A stretch of DNA of 25,040 nt from Deltaproteobacteria bacterium (GCA_016784945.1 JADHTP010000016.1:1-25040); one strand, 5' to 3'. Shown: positions 1-7,631, counted from the stretch's first letter. Numbers and translations: made by a program. Notes: generated from the sequence alone by a model not told the origin.

Positions 1-1
1 C

Positions 2-1774
2 GGGGGTCACTGGCCTTGCCTGGACGAGGACACGGGGGACGATCCGTACGCCGTGGGGCCGGTGTTTCGCATGGAACTGGGCGCTGAGCCGGGGTGGCGG
101 GTGCTCGACCTGTCCACCGCGGGACACGAGGTCGGTGGCTACGACGAGTTCTTTGTGATGATCCGGCAGGAGGGTTCCGCCCGGGTGGGCCTGTACAAGG
201 CCGACCCGCCCCAGCCGAGGGACTACTCCCTGTTCGGCGGCCTCATCGCCGACGCGCCCGGGGACGACATGGCCTGCTTCCCCACCTCGTCCACCTTCAC
301 CGATTTCCTGGACCAGCCCCTGATCTGGCTGGCGCGGGTGGAGATCGAGGCCTCGGAGGTGCTGGACCAGCATCAGTTCAACATGCCAGAGGACGGCCCC
401 GGCCTGGGGGGGCACATCTCCTTCGGTGATGCCGACGGCGACGGCAACGTGGACATGCTGTCCGGGGGCACCCTATGGCGCAACGATGGGGGCGGGGGAT
501 TCGAAAACGTGACCGAAGCCGCGGGACTGACCGGCCTTGGCGGGGAAACGGTCTGGGGCGACTACGACAACGACGGTCATCGGGACATCCTGGCCGTGGG
601 CGGGAAGGCCCGTCTTTTCCACAACGACGGCGACGGTACCTTCACGGAAGTGACGGATGCATCGGGCATTGTCATCGATGCCAACAGCCAGGGCGTGGCC
701 TGGGTGGATTTCGACGGCGACGGGTTCCTGGATTTCTACGCCGCCAGTTACGGCACCCTCGCGGATTCGGAGATCCCCACCCGCGACTACCTGTTCCACA
801 ACAACGGCGACGGCACCTTCACGGACGTCAATACGGCGGTGGGCATGCCCGTGGGGGCGCCGGGCGGCTACCACGGACGGGGCGTGTGCGTGGCGGACTA
901 CGACGTGGACGGCGACCCGGACATCTACGTGGGGAACTACCGGCTGGATCCCAACCAGCTGTGGCAGAACAAGGGGAGCATGGCCGGATTCAAGGAAGTG
1001 TCCAGCTCCGCGGGCGTCAAGGGAAACTGGGAACTCAGTTCCTATGGCCACACCATCGGGCCCAGCTGGGGCGACGTGGACAACGACGGGCTCTTCGACC
1101 TGGTGGTCCCCAACCTGGCCCATCCCCGGTTCATCGGCTTTTCCGATCCCACCACGGTGTACATCAACAGCGGGGACGGGACCTTCCAGACCTATGAGAC
1201 GCCGGAAAAGGGCATCCAGTACGACGAAACTCATTCGGGATCGGTGCTGTTCGACGCGGACAACGACGGGGACCTGGACCTGTTCATCACCTCGGTCTAC
1301 GAGGGCCGCCGATCCTACCTGTACGCCAACGACGGCACCGGCATGTTCACGGACGTCACCTATCCCGCAGGAATCCGGCACTTCAACGGCTGGGGCTGCG
1401 CGGCCGCAGACGTGGACGATGACGGGGACCTGGACCTGGTGGCCCATGGCCTTTACGTGAACCAGTCCGACGAAGGCCATTTCCTGAAGGTGAAACTGAC
1501 CGGCGGGGCCACGCCCGGGGTTGCGGCCGGCCTGTCCAACCGGGATGCCATCGGGGCCTGGGTGCGGATTGTCGAGGGCCAGAACGTCCAGGTACGACAG
1601 GTCGAGGGTGGCAAGGGCACGGGCTGCCAGAACGGCCGGGTCCTGCACTTCGGACTGAACGAGGCCGTGAAGGTGGACACGCTCACGGTGCATTGGCCCT
1701 CGGGCAAGGTCACGGAAATGGTGGACGTGGCGGCGGATCAGACGTTGGAACTGACGGAGTCCGCAGGTAGATAA
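2..1774 (+). CDS. FG-GAP/VCBS repeat protein with C-terminal ASPIC/UnbV domain (5' partial)
   Basis: The reading frame is open through the left edge, so the true start lies outside the window; the GTG at 53 is only an internal codon. At least 590 residues are visible. Seven repeats carry a DxDxDG-type calcium-binding loop, for example DADGDGNVD, DYDNDGHRD, DFDGDGFLD, DYDVDGDPD, DVDNDGLFD, DADNDGDLD and DVDDDGDLD, each followed by a short hydrophobic strand. This is the FG-GAP/VCBS beta-propeller pattern. The last ~75 residues (from RDAIGAWVRI through VHWPSGKV to the end) match the ASPIC/UnbV domain that usually follows such propellers. These proteins are typically secreted or surface exposed; ligand and function are unknown. 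The N-terminal part (about residues 1-125 of the visible protein) matches no family I recognise. It ends convergently against the minus-strand RNA candidate. Confidence 0.9.
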   Translation, partial: GGHWPCLDEDTGDDPYAVGPVFRMELGAEPGWRVLDLSTAGHEVGGYDEFFVMIRQEGSARVGLYKADPPQPRDYSLFGGLIADAPGDDMACFPTSSTFTDFLDQPLIWLARVEIEASEVLDQHQFNMPEDGPGLGGHISFGDADGDGNVDMLSGGTLWRNDGGGGFENVTEAAGLTGLGGETVWGDYDNDGHRDILAVGGKARLFHNDGDGTFTEVTDASGIVIDANSQGVAWVDFDGDGFLDFYAASYGTLADSEIPTRDYLFHNNGDGTFTDVNTAVGMPVGAPGGYHGRGVCVADYDVDGDPDIYVGNYRLDPNQLWQNKGSMAGFKEVSSSAGVKGNWELSSYGHTIGPSWGDVDNDGLFDLVVPNLAHPRFIGFSDPTTVYINSGDGTFQTYETPEKGIQYDETHSGSVLFDADNDGDLDLFITSVYEGRRSYLYANDGTGMFTDVTYPAGIRHFNGWGCAAADVDDDGDLDLVAHGLYVNQSDEGHFLKVKLTGGATPGVAAGLSNRDAIGAWVRIVEGQNVQVRQVEGGKGTGCQNGRVLHFGLNEAVKVDTLTVHWPSGKVTEMVDVAADQTLELTESAGR

Positions 1775-1964
1775 AGAGGAGCCCCGCAGTCATCCGGAGG
1801 GTGACGGGTGAAACCCTCGCCTCTAAAGGTGGGCACCGCGAATAACCGTTTCAGGCCTCCCGGAACTCTCCGGGCGCGCACACCACGGACAGAGACGGTC
1901 CCCGGGTTTCTACGCCAGGGATTCAACCATGTTGTCACCTCGGGAATCCCACAGGGCTCCCACT
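1770..1964 (-). ncRNA. ssrS: Candidate 6S-like regulatory RNA
   Basis: No ORF explains this gap between the FG-GAP gene and the transglycosylase, but the minus strand folds into one long rod. The closing stem pairs 1960-1954 with 1784-1778 (GGAGCCC/GGGCTCC) and continues inward through G-C and G-U pairs to about 1949. Further in are GAAACCC/GGGTTTC (1910-1904 with 1816-1810), CGTCTCT/AGAGGCG (1897-1891 with 1824-1818), GTGG/CCAC and CGCG/CGCG pairs, and an apical hairpin CCCGGA-GAGT-TCCGGG (1874-1859). Several pairs are G-U on the minus strand and would be A-C mismatches on the plus strand, which fixes the strand. A promoter-like TTGTGC-16-TAGAAT places the 5' end at the closing stem. Length (~190 nt), rod shape, unpaired central region and terminal closing stem fit 6S RNA, the RNA polymerase-binding regulator. 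The symbol is tentative; another structured RNA is possible. Confidence 0.45.
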
Positions 1965-1967
1965 GAG

Positions 1968-1995
1968 ATTCTACCAGTTATGGGGCGCGGCACAA
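1968..1995 (-). promoter_or_regulatory. Sigma70-like promoter for the 6S-like RNA
   Basis: On the minus strand, TTGTGC (1995-1990) and TAGAAT (1973-1968) are separated by 16 bp. The -10 matches TATAAT at five of six positions; the -35 keeps only TTG. Predicted initiation around 1964-1961 coincides with the outer edge of the RNA's closing stem, which supports both calls. Confidence 0.4.
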
Positions 1996-2047
1996 GTATG
2001 GATTCGCCGGCTTGGTGGATCGGGACCACCGCCCCCATAATCGGACC

Positions 2048-4471
2048 ATGAAACCTTCTGTTCATATCCTTCTCGCCGCCCTGTTCGTGGCTGTGGCGGG
2101 CGCGGGGTGTGTCGCCCACACTTCCGCGGTGCGGGATGGTCCGGAACATCTCCCCGAACCCGTGATCGACCGCGTTCCGGACCGATGGATGACATCCGCC
2201 TTCCATGACTGGTGTTTCCTGCCTTACGGAAACCGTGCCGCCGCGGCCTGGCGGCCCGGCATTCCCGGGCCGGCCCCCTTGGAGGGCGCCGTCCCCCTGT
2301 ACACCCGGTCCTCACGCCGCATGGGCCCCATGATGGAGGAGGCAGTCAAGGCCTTCCGTGAAGGTCGCACACGGGACGTGCGGAACCGGGGCCTGCAGGC
2401 ACTGGGAAAAGGGGAGGACCCGGCCGTGGTGGCGGTTCTGCACTATCTTCTGGCCCTGTCCAACCAGGGGCGACCGGGCGACCAGCGGGCTCACTGGCGA
2501 ACCCTGGAAGGGCATCCCTGCCTGGGCGGTGAGGCGGCCTGGCGCCTGGCGGAGCAGGCGGCGGTGGAGGGCCGTTTCGTCGATGCGGCGAGGTGGTACG
2601 CGGCGATCCCGCCCTGGGATGACCGGTGGGCCGGTTCCCGCGTGGGTCTCGCCGTCATTCGCTCGGCCATGGGGGAGCATGACGCTGCCTATCGGATCCT
2701 GCGTTCACTGAGTCCATCGAGGCTGGACCTGCCGGGCAGGAAGGCCTACTGGCGGGCGCTCGTGGAGGCCTGTGGGTCCGATGACACCGGGGAGTGCGCC
2801 GGGTACGCCGTGCGGCGGCTGTGGCACGAATCGGACGACGGGGAGCGGACGGCGATGGAAGAGGAGTTCGCCCACCTGGCCCATCCCGTGGGCCCGGGCG
2901 ACCGGGTGGAGGCGCGCCTGGCCCGGGTCAACTCGGACCTCAGGACCGTGACCTCGGTCCTGGACGAAGCCGCGGAGCTGGCTGGGGGCCTCCCTGGCAT
3001 GGAGGACTACATCCGTGGCACGGCCTTGTCCCGGGTCCTGAAGAAGCGGGTGGAGGCGGTGGACACGCTGCGCCGGGCAATGGCCGCGTTGCGGGACCCG
3101 CTTCATCGCGCTCGTGCGCATTACCAGCTCGGACACGTTCTGGGCCGACTGGGGAGGGAAGCCGAGGGCCTGCCCGAACTCCTGCGGGCGGCGGAATTGG
3201 GTCGGGGCCAACCCGTCCACGAAAAGACACTGTGGCGCCTGTCCAGGATGTTCCGGCATCTGGGCCGCCCCGGGGACACCAACGCGGCCTTGAAGGAACT
3301 GGCCCGTCGTTTCCCGGGTTCCCGGTACGGTCCCCGATTCACCTGGTCCATGGCGTGGTCGGCCTACCGGGACGGTCGTCTCGACGAGGCCCTGGAGCAC
3401 CTGGAAATCCTGGCCTCCCGGCATGGGCACGAATACAACGGCATGGCGCAGCCACGGCACGCCCAGGCCGTCTACTGGGCCGGCCGAATCCGATGGGACC
3501 AGGGGAAGAGGGAAGCGGCCCGAAACCTGTATTCCCAGGTGACGGCGCGCTGGCCCCTGAGCCACTACGCCTGGATGGCCAGGCGGGAACTCGGGGAAAC
3601 GGTGATCGAGCCCTGGCCCGGGATCGAGGACCCTGATCCCGAGCAGAAATTCACGGACCCCGGTTTTGACGGGATTAGCCTGGCTCCCGATCCGGCCCTG
3701 GCCCGGCCCGTTATGCTGGCCCGTATCGGCCTGACGGACCAGGCTGTGGCGGGTTTCACGAGGATGCTGGACGGGCACATGCCCGCCGGTGGAGTCGATG
3801 CGCTGGTGGCCCTGATGATGAAGCAGGGACGGGAATCCCTGGCCAGGGCCACCTTCAGGCGCCACCTGAGCCACCTGTCCCTGCCCACCCCGGACCTTCG
3901 GTGGTTCTGGAGGATGGGCCTGTCCACGCCATTCGGTGAAGAGTTCGAAGCCGCGAGCAAGTCATCCGGAATGCCCCGAAGCCTGCTCTATGCCATCGGT
4001 TACCTGGAGAGTTCCTTCGACCCCAGGGTCCGGTCCGTGGCGGATGCCGTGGGCCTCCTCCAGGTGGTCCCCTCGGTGGAGAAACGCGTGGCGGGCCGGT
4101 TGGGAAAGCGTCCGAAGGGTCTCAAGGCCCTCAAGGCTCCGGCCTGGAACCTGGAAATCGGGGCCCGCTTCCTGGCCGATCTGCTGCACATGGCGCGGGG
4201 CAACCTGTTCGTCATGGCCGCCAGCTATAATGCGGGTCATTGCCGGATGAAAGGCTGGCTGAAGCAGTACGGTGTACGTCATCCCGAGGATTTCCTGGAG
4301 TCACTACCATTCCCCGGGGTCATCACCTATGCCAAGGCCGCGGGCATGCTGGCCATGGCTTACGCCCTGTCCCACGGGGACTGGAACGAGGCCCGGCGCG
4401 TGGAAGAAGCCCTGTTCGCCCCGATCCCCGGTGACCTCGACACCGTTCCCGATTCGGGCCGGGACGAATAA
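2048..4471 (+). CDS. Lipoprotein lytic transglycosylase, Slt70-like (SLT family 1)
   Basis: Predicted 807-residue murein lytic transglycosylase that cleaves the MurNAc-GlcNAc bond of peptidoglycan in the periplasm. The start at 2048 is preferred over an in-frame start 36 bases upstream because it places MKPSVHILLAALFVAVAGAGC at the N-terminus, a signal peptide ending in a lipoprotein-like cysteine (loosely matching lipobox). Residues ~60-600 are alpha-helical and TPR-like, as in the superhelical ring of Slt70. The C-terminal SLT domain (from ~640) has the catalytic glutamate E654 in YLESSFDPRVRS, GLLQ in place of the common GLMQ, and AASYNAG. No strong Shine-Dalgarno is visible. It is monocistronic or followed 55 bases later by the small repeat protein. 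The family call is firm; the precise subclass is inferred. Confidence 0.92.
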   Translation: MKPSVHILLAALFVAVAGAGCVAHTSAVRDGPEHLPEPVIDRVPDRWMTSAFHDWCFLPYGNRAAAAWRPGIPGPAPLEGAVPLYTRSSRRMGPMMEEAVKAFREGRTRDVRNRGLQALGKGEDPAVVAVLHYLLALSNQGRPGDQRAHWRTLEGHPCLGGEAAWRLAEQAAVEGRFVDAARWYAAIPPWDDRWAGSRVGLAVIRSAMGEHDAAYRILRSLSPSRLDLPGRKAYWRALVEACGSDDTGECAGYAVRRLWHESDDGERTAMEEEFAHLAHPVGPGDRVEARLARVNSDLRTVTSVLDEAAELAGGLPGMEDYIRGTALSRVLKKRVEAVDTLRRAMAALRDPLHRARAHYQLGHVLGRLGREAEGLPELLRAAELGRGQPVHEKTLWRLSRMFRHLGRPGDTNAALKELARRFPGSRYGPRFTWSMAWSAYRDGRLDEALEHLEILASRHGHEYNGMAQPRHAQAVYWAGRIRWDQGKREAARNLYSQVTARWPLSHYAWMARRELGETVIEPWPGIEDPDPEQKFTDPGFDGISLAPDPALARPVMLARIGLTDQAVAGFTRMLDGHMPAGGVDALVALMMKQGRESLARATFRRHLSHLSLPTPDLRWFWRMGLSTPFGEEFEAASKSSGMPRSLLYAIGYLESSFDPRVRSVADAVGLLQVVPSVEKRVAGRLGKRPKGLKALKAPAWNLEIGARFLADLLHMARGNLFVMAASYNAGHCRMKGWLKQYGVRHPEDFLESLPFPGVITYAKAAGMLAMAYALSHGDWNEARRVEEALFAPIPGDLDTVPDSGRDE

Positions 4472-4485
4472 GATCGGGTCGTTCG

Positions 4486-4502
4486 CGTCTGTTGGTCAGA
4501 CG
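4486..4502 (+). terminator. Short hairpin after the transglycosylase gene
   Basis: CGTCTG-TTGGT-CAGACG forms a 6-bp stem with a 5-base loop, starting 14 bases after the transglycosylase stop and ending 24 bases before the next start. It is not followed by a U-run, so termination would be weak; it could also be a processing or attenuation element. Confidence 0.25.
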
Positions 4503-4526
4503 ATTCAATAGATGGAGTCGAGTGTC

Positions 4527-4853
4527 ATGAAATGCGCACCGTGGTGCCTGGTGGTCCTGGGTTTCCTGCTGGCGTCTCCGCCCGTGAGGGCCGACGACAA
4601 GGTGGGCAAGGACTGCCTGTACAAGGGGATGAAACTGTTCGGGAAGATCAAGCTGGTGGAGCACTTCCCGGACCTCAAGGTGGAGGTGGTCCAGCATTTT
4701 CCCGACCTCAAGGTCAAGCAGGTCGAACACTTCCCCGACAGGTGCGGCAAGTGGCAGATGGTGGAGCACTTCGGGGACCTGAAGGTCAAGATCGTGGAGC
4801 ATTTCGGGGACATCAAGATCAAGTTTGTGGAGCACTTCCCCGGCGTACCCTGA
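4527..4853 (+). CDS. Secreted VEHFPD-repeat protein, septoil-knot-like
   Basis: A 108-residue exported protein. The start at 4527 is preferred over an in-frame ATG at 4512 because GGAG lies 9 bases upstream, and it gives a clean signal peptide ending near PVRA/DD (residue ~22). The mature part is almost wholly six near-identical ~11-residue units built on VEHFPD: LVEHFPD, VVQHFPD, QVEHFPD, MVEHFGD, IVEHFGD and FVEHFPG, joined by LKVK-type strands. The fourth unit carries an insert, RCGKWQ. Two cysteines (C30 and C73) could form a disulfide. From memory, this layout (repeats of strand plus xxFPD, with a CGKWQ-type insert) resembles the 7(1) septoil knot (Septknot) family, predicted to be deeply knotted. 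Family membership is recalled, not searched; function is unknown. Confidence 0.7.
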   Translation: MKCAPWCLVVLGFLLASPPVRADDKVGKDCLYKGMKLFGKIKLVEHFPDLKVEVVQHFPDLKVKQVEHFPDRCGKWQMVEHFGDLKVKIVEHFGDIKIKFVEHFPGVP

Positions 4854-4861
4854 TTCAGGGC

Positions 4862-4928
4862 AGGAAACCTAGGGACAGTCACCAGGTTTTCAAGCCTAGG
4901 TTTCCTCTCTCTTGTTCCTAGGTTTCCT
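4862..4928. repeat. REP-like palindromic repeat with a 12-bp unit present three times
   Basis: AGGAAACCTAGG (4862-4873) is followed by its exact reverse complement CCTAGGTTTCCT at 4895-4906 and again at 4917-4928. The first pair brackets 21 bases containing GGGACAGTCACC, a phrase I associate with REP-type palindromic repeats spread by Y1 transposases in related genomes. The element sits between two converging genes, could serve as a bidirectional terminator, and encodes the last residues and the stop codon of the metallophosphoesterase. No transposase is nearby. Confidence 0.6.
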
Positions 4929-5927
4929 TTCCCCCGGCAGACCCAGATAGTCTATGCCGGGTCGGCCGATGTCGACCTTTATGGTGGGTCCGGCGGGGTC
5001 CACGTCCACGATGTGCATGTTGTCGGGATGGCCGCTGAAGCCACCGAGACTGCCGGTTTCGTAGACCGGGATGGTGCCGTTCAGATTGTCGTGCTCCCAG
5101 GTATGGCCGTGCCCCACGAAGATCGCCACGATCCGATCCTTGAAGGTCGCGGCGATTTCGTAGAAACGGTCCCCTTCCTGGACGAAGTACCCCGGATTGA
5201 ACATGAAGAGGGCCATTTCGTCGTCTGTGTGGACCGGGTGATGGAAGAAGAGGACAGCGGGTTCGGGTTCTGCCAGCTCCCCTTCGAGCCACGCCAACTG
5301 GTCCCCGTCAAAGGACCCCGTGCAGGCCACGGCCAGGTGGTGCGCCGTGCAAGGCACCGGGTAGGCCTCGCCCCGTGCGCTGTCCAGGAAGACCAGCCGG
5401 ATCCCGTTGTAGACCACTGAATAGTACGGTTCGATTCCCAGGACCTTCTTCCAGATGGCCTCCACTTTGGACGGGTCCTTGGCCCCGATGGTGCTCCTTT
5501 CCTCCTCGTCGTATCCGATATTGTAGTCGTGGTTGCCCAGCACCGAGTAGTACGGCACGGTGAGTTCTTCCATCCTTTCCCGGTAGGTTTCGGCCGGGTT
5601 GGACTGCCCCGTCACGTAGTCGGCCGCCTCTTCGGACAGGAGACCGTCCACGAGGTCCCCGGTCACCGCGACGAAGGCGGCTGATGGGAATTCCGTGTTG
5701 ATCCGCTGGACGGCCTGGGCCAGGTTCTCCTCGGCGTGGGCCGGTTCACCGGTTCGCTGGATATGGGTGTCGGAAAGGACCACGAACCGGAACGGGGCCC
5801 CCGGGACGTACCCGGCATCAACTTCGGCCGGGAACCTGTCGGGGACGATATCGGCCTCGCCGACTGGGCCGTCGGAGGAACAGCCGCACAGGAAGAAGGT
5901 CAGCGTCACGGACAGTATGCGGTTCAT
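4896..5927 (-). CDS. Lipoprotein metallophosphoesterase (calcineurin-like)
   Basis: Predicted 343-residue envelope phosphoesterase. All calcineurin-like metal-binding blocks are present in order: SDTH (D53, H55), GDLVD (D91), GNHD (N132, H133), HHP (H229, H230) and GHGHTW (H273, H275). The N-terminus MNRILSVTLTFFLCGC has the shape of a lipoprotein signal with modified cysteine C16, although cysteine at the -2 position is unusual. A weak AGGTAGGG precedes the ATG. The substrate cannot be read from sequence; related proteins act on nucleotides, phospholipids or phosphoproteins. The final residues, RKPRNKREET, and the stop codon lie inside the CCTAGGTTTCCT repeat, so the original C-terminus has probably been replaced. 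It lies 9 bases downstream of the outer-membrane-like gene and may be cotranscribed with it. Confidence 0.88.
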   Translation of the reverse strand: MNRILSVTLTFFLCGCSSDGPVGEADIVPDRFPAEVDAGYVPGAPFRFVVLSDTHIQRTGEPAHAEENLAQAVQRINTEFPSAAFVAVTGDLVDGLLSEEAADYVTGQSNPAETYRERMEELTVPYYSVLGNHDYNIGYDEEERSTIGAKDPSKVEAIWKKVLGIEPYYSVVYNGIRLVFLDSARGEAYPVPCTAHHLAVACTGSFDGDQLAWLEGELAEPEPAVLFFHHPVHTDDEMALFMFNPGYFVQEGDRFYEIAATFKDRIVAIFVGHGHTWEHDNLNGTIPVYETGSLGGFSGHPDNMHIVDVDPAGPTIKVDIGRPGIDYLGLPGERKPRNKREET

Positions 5928-5936
5928 ATCCCTACC

Positions 5937-6785
5937 TCAGAAGCGGAATGATCCGGACAGGCCCAGGGATCGTGCGTCGGCGCCGTGGTCCAGGAGGTCG
6001 CCGAACACGAATGTGAGGCCCAGGTCCAGGGGCGGCGCCGGGGTGACACCCACCTTCAGTCCCAGGGGCAGGCGGGCGTCTCCGTGGGGTCGGTGAATGC
6101 CATAGCGGAACCCCACGAACATCTCCAGGAAGAACTCGGGCAGGGGACTCAGGGTCAGGCCCAGATCGGTGAAGGTCTGGATGGTGGGCCCTCCCTTCAC
6201 GAAGAAGAATTCCATGTCTTCCCGCAGGGTGATGGTGAACAGGTCCTCCACCAGGGGGATCAGGATTGGGATGCCCAGGCGCACGCCGATGCGGTGCTCG
6301 TCCCAGTCTTCCGCGGGGAACAAAAAGCCCAGTTCCACGCCCAAAAAGGGTAGAAAGGCCCAGGTCACGTACACCTCGGCGCCCCCCAGTTCAGCACTGT
6401 TGTTCACGTGGCCCTGGGCGTCGCGGATCCGGGTGAAGTTGAAGGCGTTCAGCGCGAAACCCACCTCCAGGTCGTCCAGGATCCCGAAGGCGGAACGGAA
6501 GCCCGAATGCCGCTGGTGTTCGTATCCCGTCAGGTCGATGGCCGGGTAGCGTCCGGGGTTGCGGCTGCGGTCCAGCGCGATGAATCCATCGGGCACGCCG
6601 TGACCGAAGGACCAGGCCTCTCCCACCTGGCCGCTGTTGAGCCCGAGGGTGAAATCAAAACCCATCTGGACCTCTTTCTGGTCCAGGGTGATCCCGCGAC
6701 TGGCCATGGGAACGATGTCCGCACCGGCCGTGACGGAAAGGCAGAGCACGGCCAGGCCGGCTGTCAGGGATACGCGCTTCGACAT
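5937..6785 (-). CDS. Outer-membrane beta-barrel-like protein
   Basis: A 282-residue protein with a signal peptide (MSKRVSLTAGLAVLCLSVTAGA/D), many alternating amphipathic strands rich in glycine and aromatics, and a C-terminal GLSGSFRF ending in phenylalanine, the usual BAM signal of Gram-negative beta-barrels. GGGAG lies about 7 bases before the ATG. Family and ligand are not recognised. It is a clear paralogue of the broken gene immediately upstream: both share RGIT, (D/E)L..G, WAFLPFLGVELG and LPLGLKVG...P.LDL blocks. The gene has its own putative promoter in the 98-base gap to that paralogue, and its stop is 9 bases before the metallophosphoesterase start, which suggests a two-gene unit. 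Confidence 0.65.
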   Translation of the reverse strand: MSKRVSLTAGLAVLCLSVTAGADIVPMASRGITLDQKEVQMGFDFTLGLNSGQVGEAWSFGHGVPDGFIALDRSRNPGRYPAIDLTGYEHQRHSGFRSAFGILDDLEVGFALNAFNFTRIRDAQGHVNNSAELGGAEVYVTWAFLPFLGVELGFLFPAEDWDEHRIGVRLGIPILIPLVEDLFTITLREDMEFFFVKGGPTIQTFTDLGLTLSPLPEFFLEMFVGFRYGIHRPHGDARLPLGLKVGVTPAPPLDLGLTFVFGDLLDHGADARSLGLSGSFRF

Positions 6786-6815
6786 TGATTTCTCCCGCGT
6801 CAGGACTTCGCGGCT

Positions 6816-6845
6816 AGCATACCCCTTTTCTGCTTGAACGATTAA
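6816..6845 (-). promoter_or_regulatory. Weak promoter candidate for the outer-membrane-like gene
   Basis: On the minus strand, TATGCT (6821-6816) lies 18 bp below TTAATC (6845-6840), giving a leader of roughly 25 bases with a good Shine-Dalgarno. The -35 is poor. The same -10 hexamer, TATGCT, occurs upstream of the histidine kinase gene. Confidence 0.25.
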
Positions 6846-6848
6846 CGA

Positions 6849-6883
6849 GAGGCGATAGGCGATAAGATATTGGCTATCGGCTC
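6849..6883 (-). terminator. Hairpin directly after the broken paralogue's stop codon
   Basis: GAGGCGATAG (6849-6858) and CTATCGGCTC (6874-6883) pair over ten positions with one G-G mismatch, around a 15-base AT-richer loop. The hairpin begins at the base after the stop codon of the upstream minus-strand gene. The sequence beyond it is only moderately U-rich, so this is a probable but not ideal intrinsic terminator. Confidence 0.4.
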
Positions 6884-7426
6884 CTAGAACCGGTAAGCGG
6901 CGGCGAGGGTGATGGGCCGGGAATCGGCCTTCTGGTTGTGCAGGTCAGCGAAATTGAAGGTCATGGCAAGGTCCAGCGCCGGGGCCACGGTGCCGCCCAC
7001 CTTGAGACCAAGGGGAATGGCCATGTCCACCCCGGAATCCAGACCCCGAGTTCCACGCCCAGGAAGGGCAGGAAGGCCCACGTCGCGTAGATTTCGTCGG
7101 CGGTATAGGTCCCCGCCGCCGAACTCGGCGCCGGTAGCGTTGTTCCAGTACATGGCGCTCAGGGCGGCACCCAATTGCAGTTCTTCCAGGATGCCGTAGC
7201 GGAAGGAAAGGCCGTTGTGCCGATCGTGCATGTACTGGGTGCCGAGCCAGACCTCCTTGGCCACCGCACCCTTGCTGAGGTCGAGGGAGAAGTCGAGCCC
7301 GCTCTTTCCCTGCCCCTGTTGTACCGTGATCCCGCGGGCCGCCAGCGGGACCGTGGAATCGGCCAGCGCGGTCCTGGCAAACGCCAGCACCATCACACAT
7401 GCCATCAATGAAATCCGTCCTCTCAT
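6884..7426 (-). pseudogene. Broken paralogue of the outer-membrane beta-barrel-like protein
   Basis: The natural start is 7426: GGAGG lies 6 bases upstream and MRGRISLMACVMVLAFARTALA/D is a good signal peptide; a second ATG at 7438 is in frame. The frame stays open to 6884 and ends ITLAAAYRF, but only its two ends match the paralogue at 5937-6785. In the middle (~7050-7110) the matching sequence TADEIYATWAFLPFLGVELG is in another frame, one base off, while the open frame there reads arginine-rich nonsense. About 75 residues between GVELG and the shared PLGLKVG block are missing. A small indel near 7105-7115 plus a deletion near 7035-7050 therefore cancel in frame, leaving a continuous but chimeric ORF. 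A short, still-folding product cannot be excluded, and an assembly error could mimic the indel. Confidence 0.65.
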
Positions 7427-7607
7427 CTGTTCCTCCATGCTCGTGAAAGGACTTCCATCGGCTCCGACGAGCGGGATCTGCCATTGGGTTCGATGGCTAT
7501 TTGAGCAAGTTCCGGGTCAGACGCCCCCCGATCTCCTCAACAGCCGCCGCCGTGGTCTTTCCGGCGGGCACGCATGCTGCAAGGAGAGACCGTTGGGATG
7601 GTCGATG

Positions 7608-7623
7608 TGTGCGAAATCGCACA
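7608..7623. promoter_or_regulatory. 16-bp palindromic operator candidate upstream of the histidine kinase
   Basis: TGTGCGAAATCGCACA has perfect 7-base arms around a central AA. It has the TGTG-N8-CACA spacing of CRP/FNR-family sites. It overlaps the place expected for a -35 element relative to the TATGCT at 7632-7637 and lies 44 bases before the GTG start, so a bound regulator would act on kinase transcription. Confidence 0.45.
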
Positions 7624-7631
7624 TTTTGGGC

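Noticed and set aside
473..1693. 406-codon minus-strand open frame opposite the FG-GAP gene
   Set aside because: Valine/histidine-rich antisense shadow of the DxDxDG repeats; no start signal, signal peptide or motif.
1810..1874. A plus-strand riboswitch for the transglycosylase
   Set aside because: The same helices are better formed on the minus strand (G-U pairs become A-C on plus), and none of the conserved riboswitch cores I know (TPP, SAM, cobalamin, glycine, c-di-GMP) is recognisable.
7215..7604. Upstream in-frame extension of the histidine kinase
   Set aside because: It would overlap the signal-peptide end of the antisense outer-membrane paralogue, contains no domain, and runs through the palindromic operator region. 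A GTG with a Shine-Dalgarno at 7668 is better.
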